Part shown: positions 8,587 to 18,384 of the stretch, one piece after another | How positions within the stretch are numbered: position 1 is the first letter of the stretch | Layout: every line of letters begins with the position of its first letter | DNA from: a virus | DNA length: 64,000 bases | Strand: one strand, 5' to 3' | Virus record (IMG/VR): IMGVR_UViG_3300017767_002783 | Coordinates: 1 to 64,000 of that record | Notes under the pieces: generated by a model | What the model was told of the DNA's origin: nothing | Seen by the model: the letters and a program-made list of their open reading frames with translations, nothing else | Database searches by the model: none | Made by a program: the position numbers and the translations under genes

Positions 8587-9539
8587 AAATTAAAGGAATT
8601 GATAGACATATTATAACAGGTGGTTGTAGTTTTACAAATTGTGCAAAATCTTGGCCATATCATATAGACCAAGAAAAATATGGGTGGGTACACAATGTTG
8701 CAACACCAGGTGCTGGGCAGGCATTTATATCTCGTAGTGTTATTTACGAAATTGAACAGATGATAGGCAATGGTATCCGTACTGAAGATATTGATGTATT
8801 TGTAATGTGGTCAGGAATAGATAGGTATGAAATACTATCTACTCAAAAAGAAACGCCGATGCATCAACTCTATATAGAGGGTAATGATATGAATTGGTTA
8901 GAAAATTTTGTTTATAGAGATGGTGACAGAATTCCTTTTGAGGAATCTTGTTGGTTAAAAAGTTCGACTCGTGGTATGCAGTGGGAAAATAAACCTGTTG
9001 TTAAATTATTTGATACTTATTTTAAACACTTCCACACGGAAGAAGAAAGTTTTGTTAGAAGTCTTGAAAATATTTTAAGATTACAATGGTATCTTGAAAG
9101 TAAAGGTATAAACTACAAATTTATGTGTTGGCAAAACATCTTTAATAAATATAGTTTTACCGTACCTAAAGGTTTTCCATCGGCAGGTGAAGTTAATGAA
9201 GGACATAATATTTGGTGTATGGGTTGGTTTGACAATTATCATTGGTCACCAAATAGAATTTTTCCGAAGGATGTAACTTGTAAACTATCAAAAGATACAC
9301 CTTTATTAAAAGACTTATATGAAAATTCAACTCATCTGTGGGATATGTTAGATTTAAACAGATGGTGGTTTTATGAAGATAATCAAATAGAATATGGTGG
9401 TTTGGCAGAATGGATTGTTTTGGGTAAACGACATCCTTTTGGAAATGGTCGTGAGGATCCAGGACATCCATCCGAAAAATCTCACGGAGTTTTTACAGAA
9501 GAAGTTATTTATAAATTATTAGAGGAGTTAAGAGGATGA
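8577..9539 (+). CDS. SGNH-hydrolase-like protein, family B (copy 4)
   Basis: 320 residues, ATG start inside the end of the previous copy. Block I ITGGCSFTNCAKSWPYHI, block II-like TPGAGQAFISRSVIY, strand VFVMWSGIDRYEIL, then HLWDMLDLNRWWFYED and HPSEKSHGVFTEEVI near the end. The central ~60 residues contain an insertion relative to copy 1. Overlaps the next copy by four bases (ATGA). Likely the same biochemical class as its neighbours with a different substrate. Confidence 0.58.
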   Translation: MEIKIKGIDRHIITGGCSFTNCAKSWPYHIDQEKYGWVHNVATPGAGQAFISRSVIYEIEQMIGNGIRTEDIDVFVMWSGIDRYEILSTQKETPMHQLYIEGNDMNWLENFVYRDGDRIPFEESCWLKSSTRGMQWENKPVVKLFDTYFKHFHTEEESFVRSLENILRLQWYLESKGINYKFMCWQNIFNKYSFTVPKGFPSAGEVNEGHNIWCMGWFDNYHWSPNRIFPKDVTCKLSKDTPLLKDLYENSTHLWDMLDLNRWWFYEDNQIEYGGLAEWIVLGKRHPFGNGREDPGHPSEKSHGVFTEEVIYKLLEELRG

Positions 9540-10642
9540 AACATATAGTTACATCAGGTTGTAGTTTTTCAGAAGATACACACACTTGGTCTACGTTTGT
9601 TAGGTTATATAGTGAAGAATACCATCCATCAGAAAAAATAAAAGTTTGGAATTATGGATGTGGTTCTCGTGGAAATTTTTGGATTAGAAGGTCAATTAGT
9701 AGTAAGGTATTTGATTTACTACAAGAAGGTGTTAATCCAAGTGATATTTACGCTATAGCATCTTGGTCAACTTCATCAAGAATAGAAACACCATTTGACC
9801 ACACTAAATGGCCAATAGATCCAGATATGGGTAATTTTGATCCATCTGATGAGACCAAACCAGGTAGAGGACTTGAAAGATTCGGTGAAGTTAGATATCA
9901 TAGGTATTTAGTATCAGACTTTGCTAGTAAATTCCATGACGGAAGTTCTTATGATGGTGGAGAAACATTTTGGACTTGCTGTCATCCTACTGTATATAAA
10001 ACTCACGAAGAAGAAATGTTAAAATTCAATCAACATAAATATGCATCTTCGTTAGAAATAATAAATTATTATGACCAAATTTTATTCTTACAAAATTATT
10101 TAGATGTAAATAAAGTTAATTATATGTTTATGAGTATGAGAAATTTAAGACAAAATATATTTGGAGATGATTCTCTGAGTAATGAAGATTGGTGGTGTAA
10201 ACAATTTAAGTGGAATGAAGATTCTAAATTTGAAATAAATAATTGTAAGTGTAGTCATTGTGAAGATTATAGAAGAAATGGTCATTGGTTAAAACCACAA
10301 TATTCTCGAATGATTACTCCAAATGTCAAGGAATGTCCTATGATTGAAGAATCACTACCACATTTAAAACCAACCATTAAACAAATAAATTGGGATAAGT
10401 TTTGGTTTTATAAAAATGAACGAAACGATTATGGTGGTAATTTAGAATGGACACATGAAAATACTGATTTTTGTTCTCCTAATCCAGAACCACATCATCC
10501 AATGCCACACTCTTGGTTAGAGTTCTTTTGGAATATTTTGAAACCAAGATTAGAAAAAGATAAAGTTTATGTTAAAGGAGATGATAGTTTTTATGTAGAT
10601 TTAACAACTCAATGGGGCAAATTTAAAGGAGATAATATATGA
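9536..10642 (+). CDS. SGNH-hydrolase-like protein, family B (copy 5)
   Basis: 368 residues, the longest stand-alone copy. Block I VTSGCSFSEDTHTWST, block II-like NYGCGSRGNFWIRRSI, strand YAIASWSTSSRIETP and C-terminal HHPMPHSWLEFFW. A Cys/His cluster (NNCKCSHCEDYRRNGH, about residues 236-251) could bind a metal and is absent from the other copies. The C-terminal ~30 residues extend past the usual end of the fold. ATGA overlap upstream and 4-base overlap with the carbamoyltransferase gene downstream suggest translation as a unit. Confidence 0.55.
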   Translation: MKHIVTSGCSFSEDTHTWSTFVRLYSEEYHPSEKIKVWNYGCGSRGNFWIRRSISSKVFDLLQEGVNPSDIYAIASWSTSSRIETPFDHTKWPIDPDMGNFDPSDETKPGRGLERFGEVRYHRYLVSDFASKFHDGSSYDGGETFWTCCHPTVYKTHEEEMLKFNQHKYASSLEIINYYDQILFLQNYLDVNKVNYMFMSMRNLRQNIFGDDSLSNEDWWCKQFKWNEDSKFEINNCKCSHCEDYRRNGHWLKPQYSRMITPNVKECPMIEESLPHLKPTIKQINWDKFWFYKNERNDYGGNLEWTHENTDFCSPNPEPHHPMPHSWLEFFWNILKPRLEKDKVYVKGDDSFYVDLTTQWGKFKGDNI

Positions 10643-12126
10643 AAATATTAGGGATAAACGGATTAAATCACGACGCTGCAGTGGCCCTTATAGAAGATGG
10701 TGAAGTATTATTTGCTGGTCATAGTGAGAGATATAGTGGGGTTAAAAACGATTCTGATTTAAACAATGAGTTGATGGCTGATTGTTATCGATATGGTAGA
10801 CCAGACAAAATTGCATATTTTGAACGACCATACTTAAAAAAACTTAGACAATTAAAGGCAGGTCAGTATAGTGAAGTTCTTTCTACTAAAAATATTCCAT
10901 ATAATTATTTAAAAAAATGGATAGGAAATACTCCAATTGAATATGTTCAACATCATCAATCTCATGCAGCAGCAGGATACTACACGAGTCCTTATGAAGA
11001 ATCTGCAATCGTAGTAATAGATGCAATAGGAGAGTTTGAGACTTGTACGATTTGGTATGCTTGGGGAAGTCATTTTGAAAAACGATATAGTTTAAAATAT
11101 CCAAAATCACTTGGTCTTTGGTATTCAGCAATGACTCAACGATTAGGATTAAAACCGCAAGAAGATGAATACATCCTTATGGGAATGGCTGGTTGGGGGA
11201 CGGTTAATGAGGAATTAAAACAAAACATACGAAATGATTTCTTTAACGATAGTGATAAACTGATTGACCTAAAGAATAATTTACACAGAGGTTGTTTAGA
11301 TTGGAATCCTGAATACTACAAAGATGATGATAGTGAACAATGGAAATTTGATATTGCAGCAAATGTCCAATCAATTTGTGAAGAAGAAATCGTAAAGGTA
11401 TTTGAGTTGACAAAACAATTAGTACCCGAAACAGATAATTGTGTTTACATGGGTGGAGTTGCATTAAATTGTGTAGCAAACTCAATTATAGCCCGTGACC
11501 ACTATCCTAATTTATGGATATTACCAAATCCAGGTGATGCAGGTTCATCATTAGGTTCTGCAGCATATGTATTTGGTGAACACGTGAATTGGACTTCACC
11601 ATTTACAGGTTATGATATAAAAGGAAAATATCCAACCACAAAAGTATTAAATGAATTGTTGAGGGGGAATATAGTAGGAGTGGCAAATGGTAGAGCAGAA
11701 TTTGGGCCACGAGCTTTGGGTAATAGAAGTTTGTTGGCAGATCCAAGAGGTAAGAATATTAAAGACCAAATGAATGAAATTAAAAATAGACAAAAGTTTC
11801 GTCCCTTTGCACCATCGGTGCTGGAAGAGCACGCCCACGAAATATTTGATATGCCAGTTCGTAAGTCTCAGTTTATGCAATTTACTGCACCTTGTAAATT
11901 TCCTAAGAAGTATCCAGCAATATGCCATGTTGATAATACTTCAAGAGTTCAAACCGTCAGTAAAGATGATAATCCTGGATATTATAAATTGATAAAAAGA
12001 TTTTATGAGAAAACAGGATGTCCAATGGTTTTAAATACAAGTTTAAACATAAAAGGACAACCGATTGTAAACTCATATCATGATGGAGTAGAATTTACTA
12101 AAAAGTATAATGTGAAGGTGTTTTAA
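10639..12126 (+). CDS. Carbamoyltransferase (NodU/CmcH family)
   Basis: 495 residues. The N-terminal ILGINGLNHDAAVALIEDG and VQHHQSHAAAGYYTSP (H-H-x-x-x-H, metal-binding His) are typical of the Kae1/ASKHA-like domain of O-carbamoyltransferases; NCVYMGGVALNCVAN and PNPGDAGSSLGSA are the ATP-handling elements; the C-terminal domain begins FGPRALGNRSLLADP and includes RPFAPSVLEE and VLNTSLNIKGQP. The enzyme transfers carbamoyl from carbamoyl phosphate via a carbamoyl-adenylate to a hydroxyl. It is somewhat shorter than the usual ~540-580 residues, losing the last ~50. Preceded by a GGAGATAATAT ribosome-binding site. In this context it probably carbamoylates a sugar hydroxyl. Confidence 0.85.
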   Translation: MKILGINGLNHDAAVALIEDGEVLFAGHSERYSGVKNDSDLNNELMADCYRYGRPDKIAYFERPYLKKLRQLKAGQYSEVLSTKNIPYNYLKKWIGNTPIEYVQHHQSHAAAGYYTSPYEESAIVVIDAIGEFETCTIWYAWGSHFEKRYSLKYPKSLGLWYSAMTQRLGLKPQEDEYILMGMAGWGTVNEELKQNIRNDFFNDSDKLIDLKNNLHRGCLDWNPEYYKDDDSEQWKFDIAANVQSICEEEIVKVFELTKQLVPETDNCVYMGGVALNCVANSIIARDHYPNLWILPNPGDAGSSLGSAAYVFGEHVNWTSPFTGYDIKGKYPTTKVLNELLRGNIVGVANGRAEFGPRALGNRSLLADPRGKNIKDQMNEIKNRQKFRPFAPSVLEEHAHEIFDMPVRKSQFMQFTAPCKFPKKYPAICHVDNTSRVQTVSKDDNPGYYKLIKRFYEKTGCPMVLNTSLNIKGQPIVNSYHDGVEFTKKYNVKVF

Positions 12127-12800
12127 TGAAAAGTATTGATATAATAAAAGAACTTGAAAAGTGGATAGTTGATAAAGGAAGTGGTGGATATACTGAAGGA
12201 GTAGATTCATATACTGAATATTATTCTGGTACAAATCCAATAGAAGGTATTCAGCAAACTAAACAAGAAATAAAAGAGTTTGTAGAATATTTAAATGATA
12301 AATTTAATGGTGGTATTATTTTGGAAGTTGGATTGGGATATTTTGGTAGTACTCATTTTATATGGAGAATGATTTTTGATAAAGTTATCACAATTGAAAA
12401 TCAAAATGATAGAATTAAAGAATTTGGTTTGAACACTCAAAAATATTATAATAAGTGGATTTTAAATGATGGAAAAAGTTTCTTTATACATGGAGATTCG
12501 AATAGTCCAGGCACCGTAGGTGATTTATACAACTTAACTCAAAACGAAGAAATAGATATTGTGTTTATAGATGCTTTACATACTTATGAAGCAGTATTAA
12601 CTGATTGGTTGGTTTATAGTCCACGAGTCAAGAGAGGTGGAATTGTGGCATTCCATGATTGTGAGAAAAGATTTCCACATCGTAAAGGAGTTGCGGATTT
12701 TATAGATGAATTAGAAAATGGAAACATAGATGGTAAAAAATATAAAATGAATAAGATTGTACATTCAGCTGAACAAGGAATTTGTTGGTATATAAAATGA
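12126..12800 (+). CDS. Class I SAM-dependent methyltransferase (Methyltransf_24/CmcI-like)
   Basis: 224 residues. GIILEVGLGYFGSTHF near residue 60 is the SAM-binding motif I in the form used by sugar/cephalosporin-type methyltransferases, VITIENQND holds the acidic residue at the end of strand 2, IDIVFIDALHTYEAVLTDW and GGIVAFHDCEKR are the later motifs, with the metal-ligand-like D and H-D pair. This group often O-methylates sugars or lipid-linked glycans with a divalent metal. Start follows the carbamoyltransferase stop by TAATG overlap. Substrate not readable. Confidence 0.72.
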   Translation: MKSIDIIKELEKWIVDKGSGGYTEGVDSYTEYYSGTNPIEGIQQTKQEIKEFVEYLNDKFNGGIILEVGLGYFGSTHFIWRMIFDKVITIENQNDRIKEFGLNTQKYYNKWILNDGKSFFIHGDSNSPGTVGDLYNLTQNEEIDIVFIDALHTYEAVLTDWLVYSPRVKRGGIVAFHDCEKRFPHRKGVADFIDELENGNIDGKKYKMNKIVHSAEQGICWYIK

Positions 12801-14194
12801 ATTTATTTATATTTTTATCACAGATGGGTTCAAATCACCATTTTCGTAATTTTGACAATATGGGTGATTGGAAAAAATATGCACACAATTGGGATTTTGA
12901 TCTTTCCCATATAGCAAAAATAAAAAATGATAATTTAGATGTTGGATTATTAGAATGGAAATTTGATTATCATCATAATCTTTTTAATAATTTTGCATTA
13001 GAGTCTAATATATTGGACAACCTTGATGGGGATAGACCTTGTGTTATTTTATGGGAATGTCGAGATGAAATTGGTGAATTAGTAAGATGGGAACAAAACA
13101 AAGACCATCCTTTAATAAAAAATTTATTTAGAAAATTAAAAAATAAACAATCAAAATTGGTATTTTTTAATTGTGATGTCGGTCATGTTTATAATAAGGG
13201 AACTGAAAAGGACTTAGAGGATCCAGATTGGATGTATATAAAGGATTTCTTAAAAAGATATAATATTTCAGGTGAACAATTATCAATAATCGGGCCTGAC
13301 AAATATGTCATTAGGGAAGATAGAGATAAGGTTGATAATGAAGGAGTAACTTTTTATAATTTTCACAGACAGGCAGCATATCAAAAAATTTATAATTTTG
13401 ATTATTATAAAAATTTTAACAAAGTGGTTCAGAGTACAAGACCATTTCTCAGACAAAAGAAATATCTATGTTTAAATAATAGTACAAGAGAACATAGAGC
13501 AGATATATTTACCTTTTTACATCAGAATAATTTTATGTCAGATGGTTATCTTTCATATGGTTCATTTTACGGAGATACAGGTCCGAATAATCAAATATCT
13601 GCTGGGGTTTTATCAGAAAGTCAAATAGAAGATGTTTGGCACGATTTTAAAAATTTAAAATATAAAAAAAATAAAATAAAAGAAACTTTTAAACTTATTC
13701 CAAGACTTGTGGATAAGAAAGTAAATTGGACAGAAAATTTTGATGGTGATATAGGTACGGTAATTAATCCATCATTATATTTAAGTTCATATTTTAACAT
13801 TGTCACAGAAACAGATTTTGATATGGATTGGAGAGATATACAAATTACACATCTTACAGAAAAAACAATAAAACCCATTCATATGTTTCATCCTTTTATT
13901 ATAATCGGGCCTTACAAATCATTAGAAGTTCTTAGAGATTATGGTTTTAAAACATTTAGTCCACATATTGACGAGAGTTATGATGATTGTAAAAATGCAC
14001 ACGAGAGGATGGAGTTAATCAAAAAAGAAATTTTAAGATTAAATTCTATGAGTATAGAAGAATTAGATGTTTGGTATTGGAATATGTTCAATATTTTAAA
14101 CCATAATTATAAACACTTACGACATCATAGTAGAAAACAGGTTACTAATTTAGTAAATATTTTGGAGGAAAAATGGAAAAGCTTGATAAAATAA
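12797..14194 (+). CDS. Glycosyltransferase-like protein, paralogue family A (copy 4)
   Basis: 466 residues from the ATG at 12797, which overlaps the preceding stop as ATGA; an in-frame TTG 15 bases upstream is a worse choice. The C-terminal block reads LTEKTIKPIHMFHPFIIIG (Glu near residue 354), DYGFKTFSPHIDESYD, EILRLNSMSIEELDVWYWN and LNHNYKHLRHH. The upstream segment SYFNIVTETDFDM is the strand-turn element shared by the family. KKYLCLNNSTREHRADIF near residue 220 is also conserved among copies (L-C-x-N-x-x-x-x-x-H-R). Predicted GT-B-like sugar transferase. Confidence 0.6.
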   Translation: MNLFIFLSQMGSNHHFRNFDNMGDWKKYAHNWDFDLSHIAKIKNDNLDVGLLEWKFDYHHNLFNNFALESNILDNLDGDRPCVILWECRDEIGELVRWEQNKDHPLIKNLFRKLKNKQSKLVFFNCDVGHVYNKGTEKDLEDPDWMYIKDFLKRYNISGEQLSIIGPDKYVIREDRDKVDNEGVTFYNFHRQAAYQKIYNFDYYKNFNKVVQSTRPFLRQKKYLCLNNSTREHRADIFTFLHQNNFMSDGYLSYGSFYGDTGPNNQISAGVLSESQIEDVWHDFKNLKYKKNKIKETFKLIPRLVDKKVNWTENFDGDIGTVINPSLYLSSYFNIVTETDFDMDWRDIQITHLTEKTIKPIHMFHPFIIIGPYKSLEVLRDYGFKTFSPHIDESYDDCKNAHERMELIKKEILRLNSMSIEELDVWYWNMFNILNHNYKHLRHHSRKQVTNLVNILEEKWKSLIK

Positions 14195-15006
14195 AATATC
14201 TTTATGTTGGTGGAGATAGTTGGTCTCGTGGTGATGATTTACCAGAAGATGAAACTTTAGCTGATTATCCTGATGGTCCTATGGGTAGACCAATTGGTAG
14301 GTATAGTGATGTTCTCGGTGAAAAAATTGGATGGGAAGTTATAAATGAATCTCAAGGTGGTGGAAGTAACGATAGAACGGTTAGAAAAATGATTGATTGG
14401 TTTGCAAAAAATAAAGACAAGTGGGAAGAAACTTTCGTAGTTATTTGTTGGACACAATATACACGAGAAGAACTTTGGAATGATGTGATGGGAGAATATG
14501 AAACTCAACAATTCCAATCAACAGATTTAGACAAGAGAGAAGGTAAGTGGTTTGGTGAACAGGCAGATGAAATGTTAATCCAATCAGATGCTGGTTTAAA
14601 ACCAACAAAAAAATGGTGGGAAACATATCTGATAAATTTTTATAATTTCGATAAGCGTTCACAAAACATGATTAGACAAATTATATTCTTACAGAGTTTT
14701 TTAAAGGCAAATAATATCCCTTATTATTTTCACAACGCATTTTCTAATGATGCATACACACATAGTTCTTGGTTGATGTCGGAGTGGAGCGTTGATTATG
14801 ATGAAGAAAAGTGGAAAGAAATAACAAGTATGATTGATTATAATTTTTATCACCCAAATTCTTTTATGACTTGTATACAAGATTGGGAAGAAGATGGATT
14901 GATTGAAGAAGATAAGGGTTTATATCCAAATGGTGGACATCCTACATCTGTATCACATAAATTATTTGCAGATGAACTCTATAACGCAATAAAAAACAAA
15001 TATTAA
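14173..15006 (+). CDS. SGNH-hydrolase-like protein, family B (copy 6)
   Basis: 277 residues, preceded by GGAGG four bases before the ATG. Block I YLYVGGDSWSRGDDLP (canonical G-D-S), block II-like NESQGGGSNDRTVRKMIDW, strand TFVVICWTQYTREEL, long helix RQIIFLQSFLKANNIPYYF and C-terminal GGHPTSVSHKLFADELY. The closest relatives inside the window are the copies at 20632 and 34195, which share the SNxxxxRTxxDW pattern. The likely activity is ester hydrolysis or acyl transfer on a glycan. Confidence 0.62.
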   Translation: MEKLDKIKYLYVGGDSWSRGDDLPEDETLADYPDGPMGRPIGRYSDVLGEKIGWEVINESQGGGSNDRTVRKMIDWFAKNKDKWEETFVVICWTQYTREELWNDVMGEYETQQFQSTDLDKREGKWFGEQADEMLIQSDAGLKPTKKWWETYLINFYNFDKRSQNMIRQIIFLQSFLKANNIPYYFHNAFSNDAYTHSSWLMSEWSVDYDEEKWKEITSMIDYNFYHPNSFMTCIQDWEEDGLIEEDKGLYPNGGHPTSVSHKLFADELYNAIKNKY

Positions 15007-15008
15007 AG

Positions 15009-15731
15009 TTGGTTAAGTATACAAATATAAAAGATATACCTTGGTATAATTTTACTCTTTTAAGATCGTCACATAGTGATAAAGATAGGGGGTGGAATGG
15101 TATTACATTTGCAAAACGAATGTATATAGATAATGAGAACAATCTTTTATACACACTTTCTTCTGAAACTACTTTTTTACAAAAGGTGGCCGAAAGTAAT
15201 ATAGTAGAAAGAATGTCATACGGAGGTCTTACTGAAGCCAGAAGTTATTGTGTTGAATCGTTTATAACAAATAACAATGAAGTTGTTGGTTATGTTCAAA
15301 AAATGTATGGTGGTGTGGACACTACTATATTTAACCTACTAATTGATAGTAAATATTCTCGATTGGCAGTTGATTTTATAAACCGATGGAAACGGGCAGT
15401 TAATAAATGTGATTTTTTTTGGGATTTGAGTGAAGTTAGAATTGATTCGGATGGAAATATACAACCTATTGATTTAGACGAAGGAATATTGAGTAGTGAT
15501 AGAGGAGAGTGGCCATGGTGGACTCAGTTTAAAGGTTATTGGACTGAACCTATGCAATTTCAAGAAACATTAGCCCGAAGTGGTATATTCCTCGGCCCAA
15601 AATTTGATTACGAAACTTATAAACAAACTCAATCACATAGATTTCAAGATAAGTTTGCTGGATATTTAATTCCTATACCAAAATATAATTGGAAAAATTA
15701 TCTTATCGAAATGAAAAAGAATAAAAAATGA
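15009..15731 (+). CDS. Hypothetical protein with a weak kinase-like pattern
   Basis: 240 residues from a TTG start three bases after the previous stop; no ATG gives a better start. The order of an early strand pair, EARSYCVESFI / VVGYVQKMYGG (hinge-like), and then FFWDLSEVRIDSDGNIQPIDLDEG recalls the catalytic loop and D-x-D segment of aminoglycoside-phosphotransferase or lipopolysaccharide-kinase folds (D-L-x-x-x-N-x..., I-D-x-D). The similarity is weak and the canonical His-x-Asp is not exact. If true it could phosphorylate a sugar. Otherwise unrecognised. ATGA-type overlap with the next gene. Confidence 0.4.
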   Translation: MVKYTNIKDIPWYNFTLLRSSHSDKDRGWNGITFAKRMYIDNENNLLYTLSSETTFLQKVAESNIVERMSYGGLTEARSYCVESFITNNNEVVGYVQKMYGGVDTTIFNLLIDSKYSRLAVDFINRWKRAVNKCDFFWDLSEVRIDSDGNIQPIDLDEGILSSDRGEWPWWTQFKGYWTEPMQFQETLARSGIFLGPKFDYETYKQTQSHRFQDKFAGYLIPIPKYNWKNYLIEMKKNKK

Positions 15732-16744
15732 AAAAGATAATAGTAAATCATGCAGGATTACTTGCACAATATAATAATGTTATACTATCAGTTTTAGAAG
15801 AATGTCCGACAGAAGAAGAATTTGAATTTGTATTCGATGATTTCTGGCCAAGTCCATTTGAACCAAAAGGAAATATTTTTTACAATGATAAGAGTATTTC
15901 GTGTAGTGATATAGGAGATTTAACAAATTTAAATCAAAATAAATCACGATTAGATTTGGAAAAAACACAATTGATGTTATCTCGAAAATTTGTACCTTTG
16001 GATATTGTAAAACATTATAATAAAATAATAGATAAGTTCTTCAATCCAACCGAAAAGTTAAATCAATCTTTTTCTAATATGTTAAATAAATACAAAATAG
16101 ATACAACGAAAACTATTTTTGCATATTTTAGAGGAACAGATGGGGCATATGAAAGACCAGCTGGTTCTTTTCCAGTTTGGGGATATATGCCAATTTTAGA
16201 TAAGATTTTAAACTCGGATACCGAGATAGACACAATAGTATTACAAAGTGATGCTGGTCACTTTTATTTTTATATACAAGACTATCTATGGAAAACTTAT
16301 CCAAACATACGAGTTGTAATCATTGATGATGTGAATTTACCCAATACAACTTGGGAATTTATATCAGAAAAAACAAATGATCATCCTTTTTACGGAAATG
16401 AACACGAGGATAGGATTAAAAAACATTCAGTATGGGTAACTGAACCACAAACACATACTGAACATTTAGAGAGTGGGTTTTATGAAAGTCCAAATCAGTT
16501 CAGTTTATTTTGGACATCCATATCAATAATTTCATCAAAGTGTAAATACTTTATTGGTAATAAAAGTAATTTTTCTTTGTTTAGTAATTTATATAGAAAA
16601 AATAGCAAAAATACGGCAATACTTGACGCACAACTTAAAGTAAAATTAAATTCGGATATAATGAGTGAAGAAGAATTTCAAGATAGTGATTATATGAAAA
16701 CTAACTTTCCAGCAAGGAATAGGAATATATGGAAAACACAGTAA
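15728..16744 (+). CDS. Probable fucosyltransferase-like glycosyltransferase
   Basis: 338 residues. FAYFRGTDGAYE near residue 135 resembles the H-x-R-G-(T/G)-D motif that binds GDP-fucose in GT11/GT23/GT65-type enzymes; IDTIVLQSDAGHFY is the following S-D strand; the C-terminal SISIISSKCKYFIGNKSNFSLF matches the 'sxCkyfIgsxSsfS' motif of the same superfamily. These three elements appear in the correct order and spacing. The donor may be GDP-fucose or a related GDP-deoxysugar, which fits the GDP-mannose dehydratase-like gene downstream. Donor identity is inferred. Confidence 0.5.
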   Translation: MKKIIVNHAGLLAQYNNVILSVLEECPTEEEFEFVFDDFWPSPFEPKGNIFYNDKSISCSDIGDLTNLNQNKSRLDLEKTQLMLSRKFVPLDIVKHYNKIIDKFFNPTEKLNQSFSNMLNKYKIDTTKTIFAYFRGTDGAYERPAGSFPVWGYMPILDKILNSDTEIDTIVLQSDAGHFYFYIQDYLWKTYPNIRVVIIDDVNLPNTTWEFISEKTNDHPFYGNEHEDRIKKHSVWVTEPQTHTEHLESGFYESPNQFSLFWTSISIISSKCKYFIGNKSNFSLFSNLYRKNSKNTAILDAQLKVKLNSDIMSEEEFQDSDYMKTNFPARNRNIWKTQ

Positions 16745-17274
16745 AGGGTAGGTTCGATTCTGTAAATGAAACTTATCAACCTTATGTTAAAAAACATTTA
16801 GGTGAAAATTCATTACAAAATATTTTAACTTGTGGTGGTTCTGATGGTGCAGTAAATGTAGAACTTGAGCGTCACAAAGAATTTACTTATGAAAATATTT
16901 TTCACTATGAATTTAAAGATAGAGAAATTCATTTTGATGTAGTAATAAAAGATAATATTTTATGTCCTGAAGTCCCTATTGAATCTGTAAATTTGATTTA
17001 TGCAGATGTTGGTGGACCAGGTTGTTATGATATGATAATGAAAGATGACATAAAAAGTGGTGTTCTTAAAATACTTGAGGCTGGATTATATCAAAATAAA
17101 CTTGGAATATTAGTTTTTTTATATTTTGACGGAGTAGGAATTGAACCTTTTTTAAATAGACAATATGGTGATTATAAATCAAAAGATTTTTTTAGTAAAG
17201 ATGTTACTTGGTATGATAAATATAACAAGGGAACATATTCTCAAAGATTAGATGGTGTGGTTTTTTATAAATGA
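16729..17274 (+). CDS. Hypothetical protein
   Basis: 181 residues, ATG overlapping the previous gene by 16 bases and itself overlapped by the next start (ATGA). It contains NILTCGGSDGAVNVELERH, ESVNLIYADVGGPGCYDMI and GILVFLYFDGVGIEPF, alternating strands and helices that could be an alpha/beta (Rossmann-like, possibly methyltransferase) fold, but no diagnostic motif is intact. No signal peptide or membrane segment. The context implies a role in glycan synthesis. I do not recognise the family. Confidence 0.55.
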   Translation: MENTVKGRFDSVNETYQPYVKKHLGENSLQNILTCGGSDGAVNVELERHKEFTYENIFHYEFKDREIHFDVVIKDNILCPEVPIESVNLIYADVGGPGCYDMIMKDDIKSGVLKILEAGLYQNKLGILVFLYFDGVGIEPFLNRQYGDYKSKDFFSKDVTWYDKYNKGTYSQRLDGVVFYK

Positions 17275-18353
17275 GAAAGTATATTATAGTACGGAAATGG
17301 GCATGGACGAGTTTTTGGGATATTAGTTTTGGTAATCGAATAAGATTTTGGGAATTTGCACAGACCATTAATAAAATAAATAATTATAAATACACCCTTT
17401 TAGTACAGAGTGAAAACGTGGATGTGTGGGGTGAAAGTTATTTTATTAATTATCCAAATACTATTGTAGTTAGATCATTTCCAACTATCAGTAATAAGAA
17501 GGTAAGACTTATTGATAATGCAAAGAATTATCATGAAGGAACTTTTGTATTCGATGACGATGTTATTGATATAACACCATCCGTAGATAATTGGAACTAT
17601 GTGAGACCTTTATGGGATGAGAATAATAGTAAAGTATCAACAAAAACCGACAATGTTGTTGCACAGGAATACCAAAAAACTGGTCATAGACCAATATTTG
17701 ATATTGAAATATATGATAAAAAATTAGAAACTATTATTAAAGAAGAAGTTAAAGGTCGTGTGGGATTACACTTGAGGGGTGATACTCCAAATGGTCAATG
17801 GGATATTTACAAAAAACAACACCCAAATTCAAGAAAAGAATATATTAAACAAGAACTTGATAAAATAGTGGATAGTGGATTTGACAAATTTTATTTATCT
17901 ACTGATATTTTTGTTAAGCCTACTCAAAGGTTGATTAAAAAAGATTTTGTTAATTTTCATAAAGGTGTTTTGACAGACTTTGATGAAACCCATTGGAGTG
18001 AAGATTTAATAAATAAAGATGAGTATATTTGGAATGATGCATTTTATGAATATGATAAAGAAGAATATTTGTGGATAAATAGATTAAATACACCTGCGGA
18101 TATAATGAAAGGAATTGGTGGTGAAAAACAATATAATTGGGTAAAAGAATTATATGATGAGTATGATATAATTGATTATAGGAGTATTCTCAGTAAATAT
18201 GATACTTTTTTAAATAATTGGAAAAAATTAAGATGTATTGATATAATTGATTTGTGGAGTTTGATTTATAGTGAAAAGTTTAGTGACCAAATGGGTAATA
18301 ATGCTGGAACATTTTCTCGATTTGTCACTAATTACAGGAAAAAATTTGAATAG
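17271..18353 (+). CDS. Probable glycosyltransferase (NodZ/fucosyltransferase-like)
   Basis: 360 residues. WDISFGNRIRFWEFA near the N-terminus resembles the opening 'GlGNrLrxl' loop of the fucosyltransferase superfamily, and VGLHLRGDTPNG near residue 162 is the H-x-R-G-D donor-binding motif, followed by FDKFYLSTDIF (the S-T-D strand). The last ~150 residues contain IDIIDLWSLIYSEKF, which may correspond to the later 'DfxxLSxs' motif. Together these support a GDP-sugar-dependent transferase. It ends the first transcription-like block; a 146-base leader follows. Confidence 0.5.
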   Translation: MRKYIIVRKWAWTSFWDISFGNRIRFWEFAQTINKINNYKYTLLVQSENVDVWGESYFINYPNTIVVRSFPTISNKKVRLIDNAKNYHEGTFVFDDDVIDITPSVDNWNYVRPLWDENNSKVSTKTDNVVAQEYQKTGHRPIFDIEIYDKKLETIIKEEVKGRVGLHLRGDTPNGQWDIYKKQHPNSRKEYIKQELDKIVDSGFDKFYLSTDIFVKPTQRLIKKDFVNFHKGVLTDFDETHWSEDLINKDEYIWNDAFYEYDKEEYLWINRLNTPADIMKGIGGEKQYNWVKELYDEYDIIDYRSILSKYDTFLNNWKKLRCIDIIDLWSLIYSEKFSDQMGNNAGTFSRFVTNYRKKFE

Positions 18354-18384
18354 TTTTTAATTTTGTTTATACTTATATATAAGA

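Noticed and set aside
12782-12796. TTG start giving five extra residues for the gene at 12797 (and similar longer starts at 19513, 19950, 20581, 21868, 39263, 40330, 40676, 41590, 47390, 58971)
   Set aside because: In each case a start that fits ATGA/TAATG coupling or a ribosome-binding site, or that restores the shared N-terminal motif, lies downstream.
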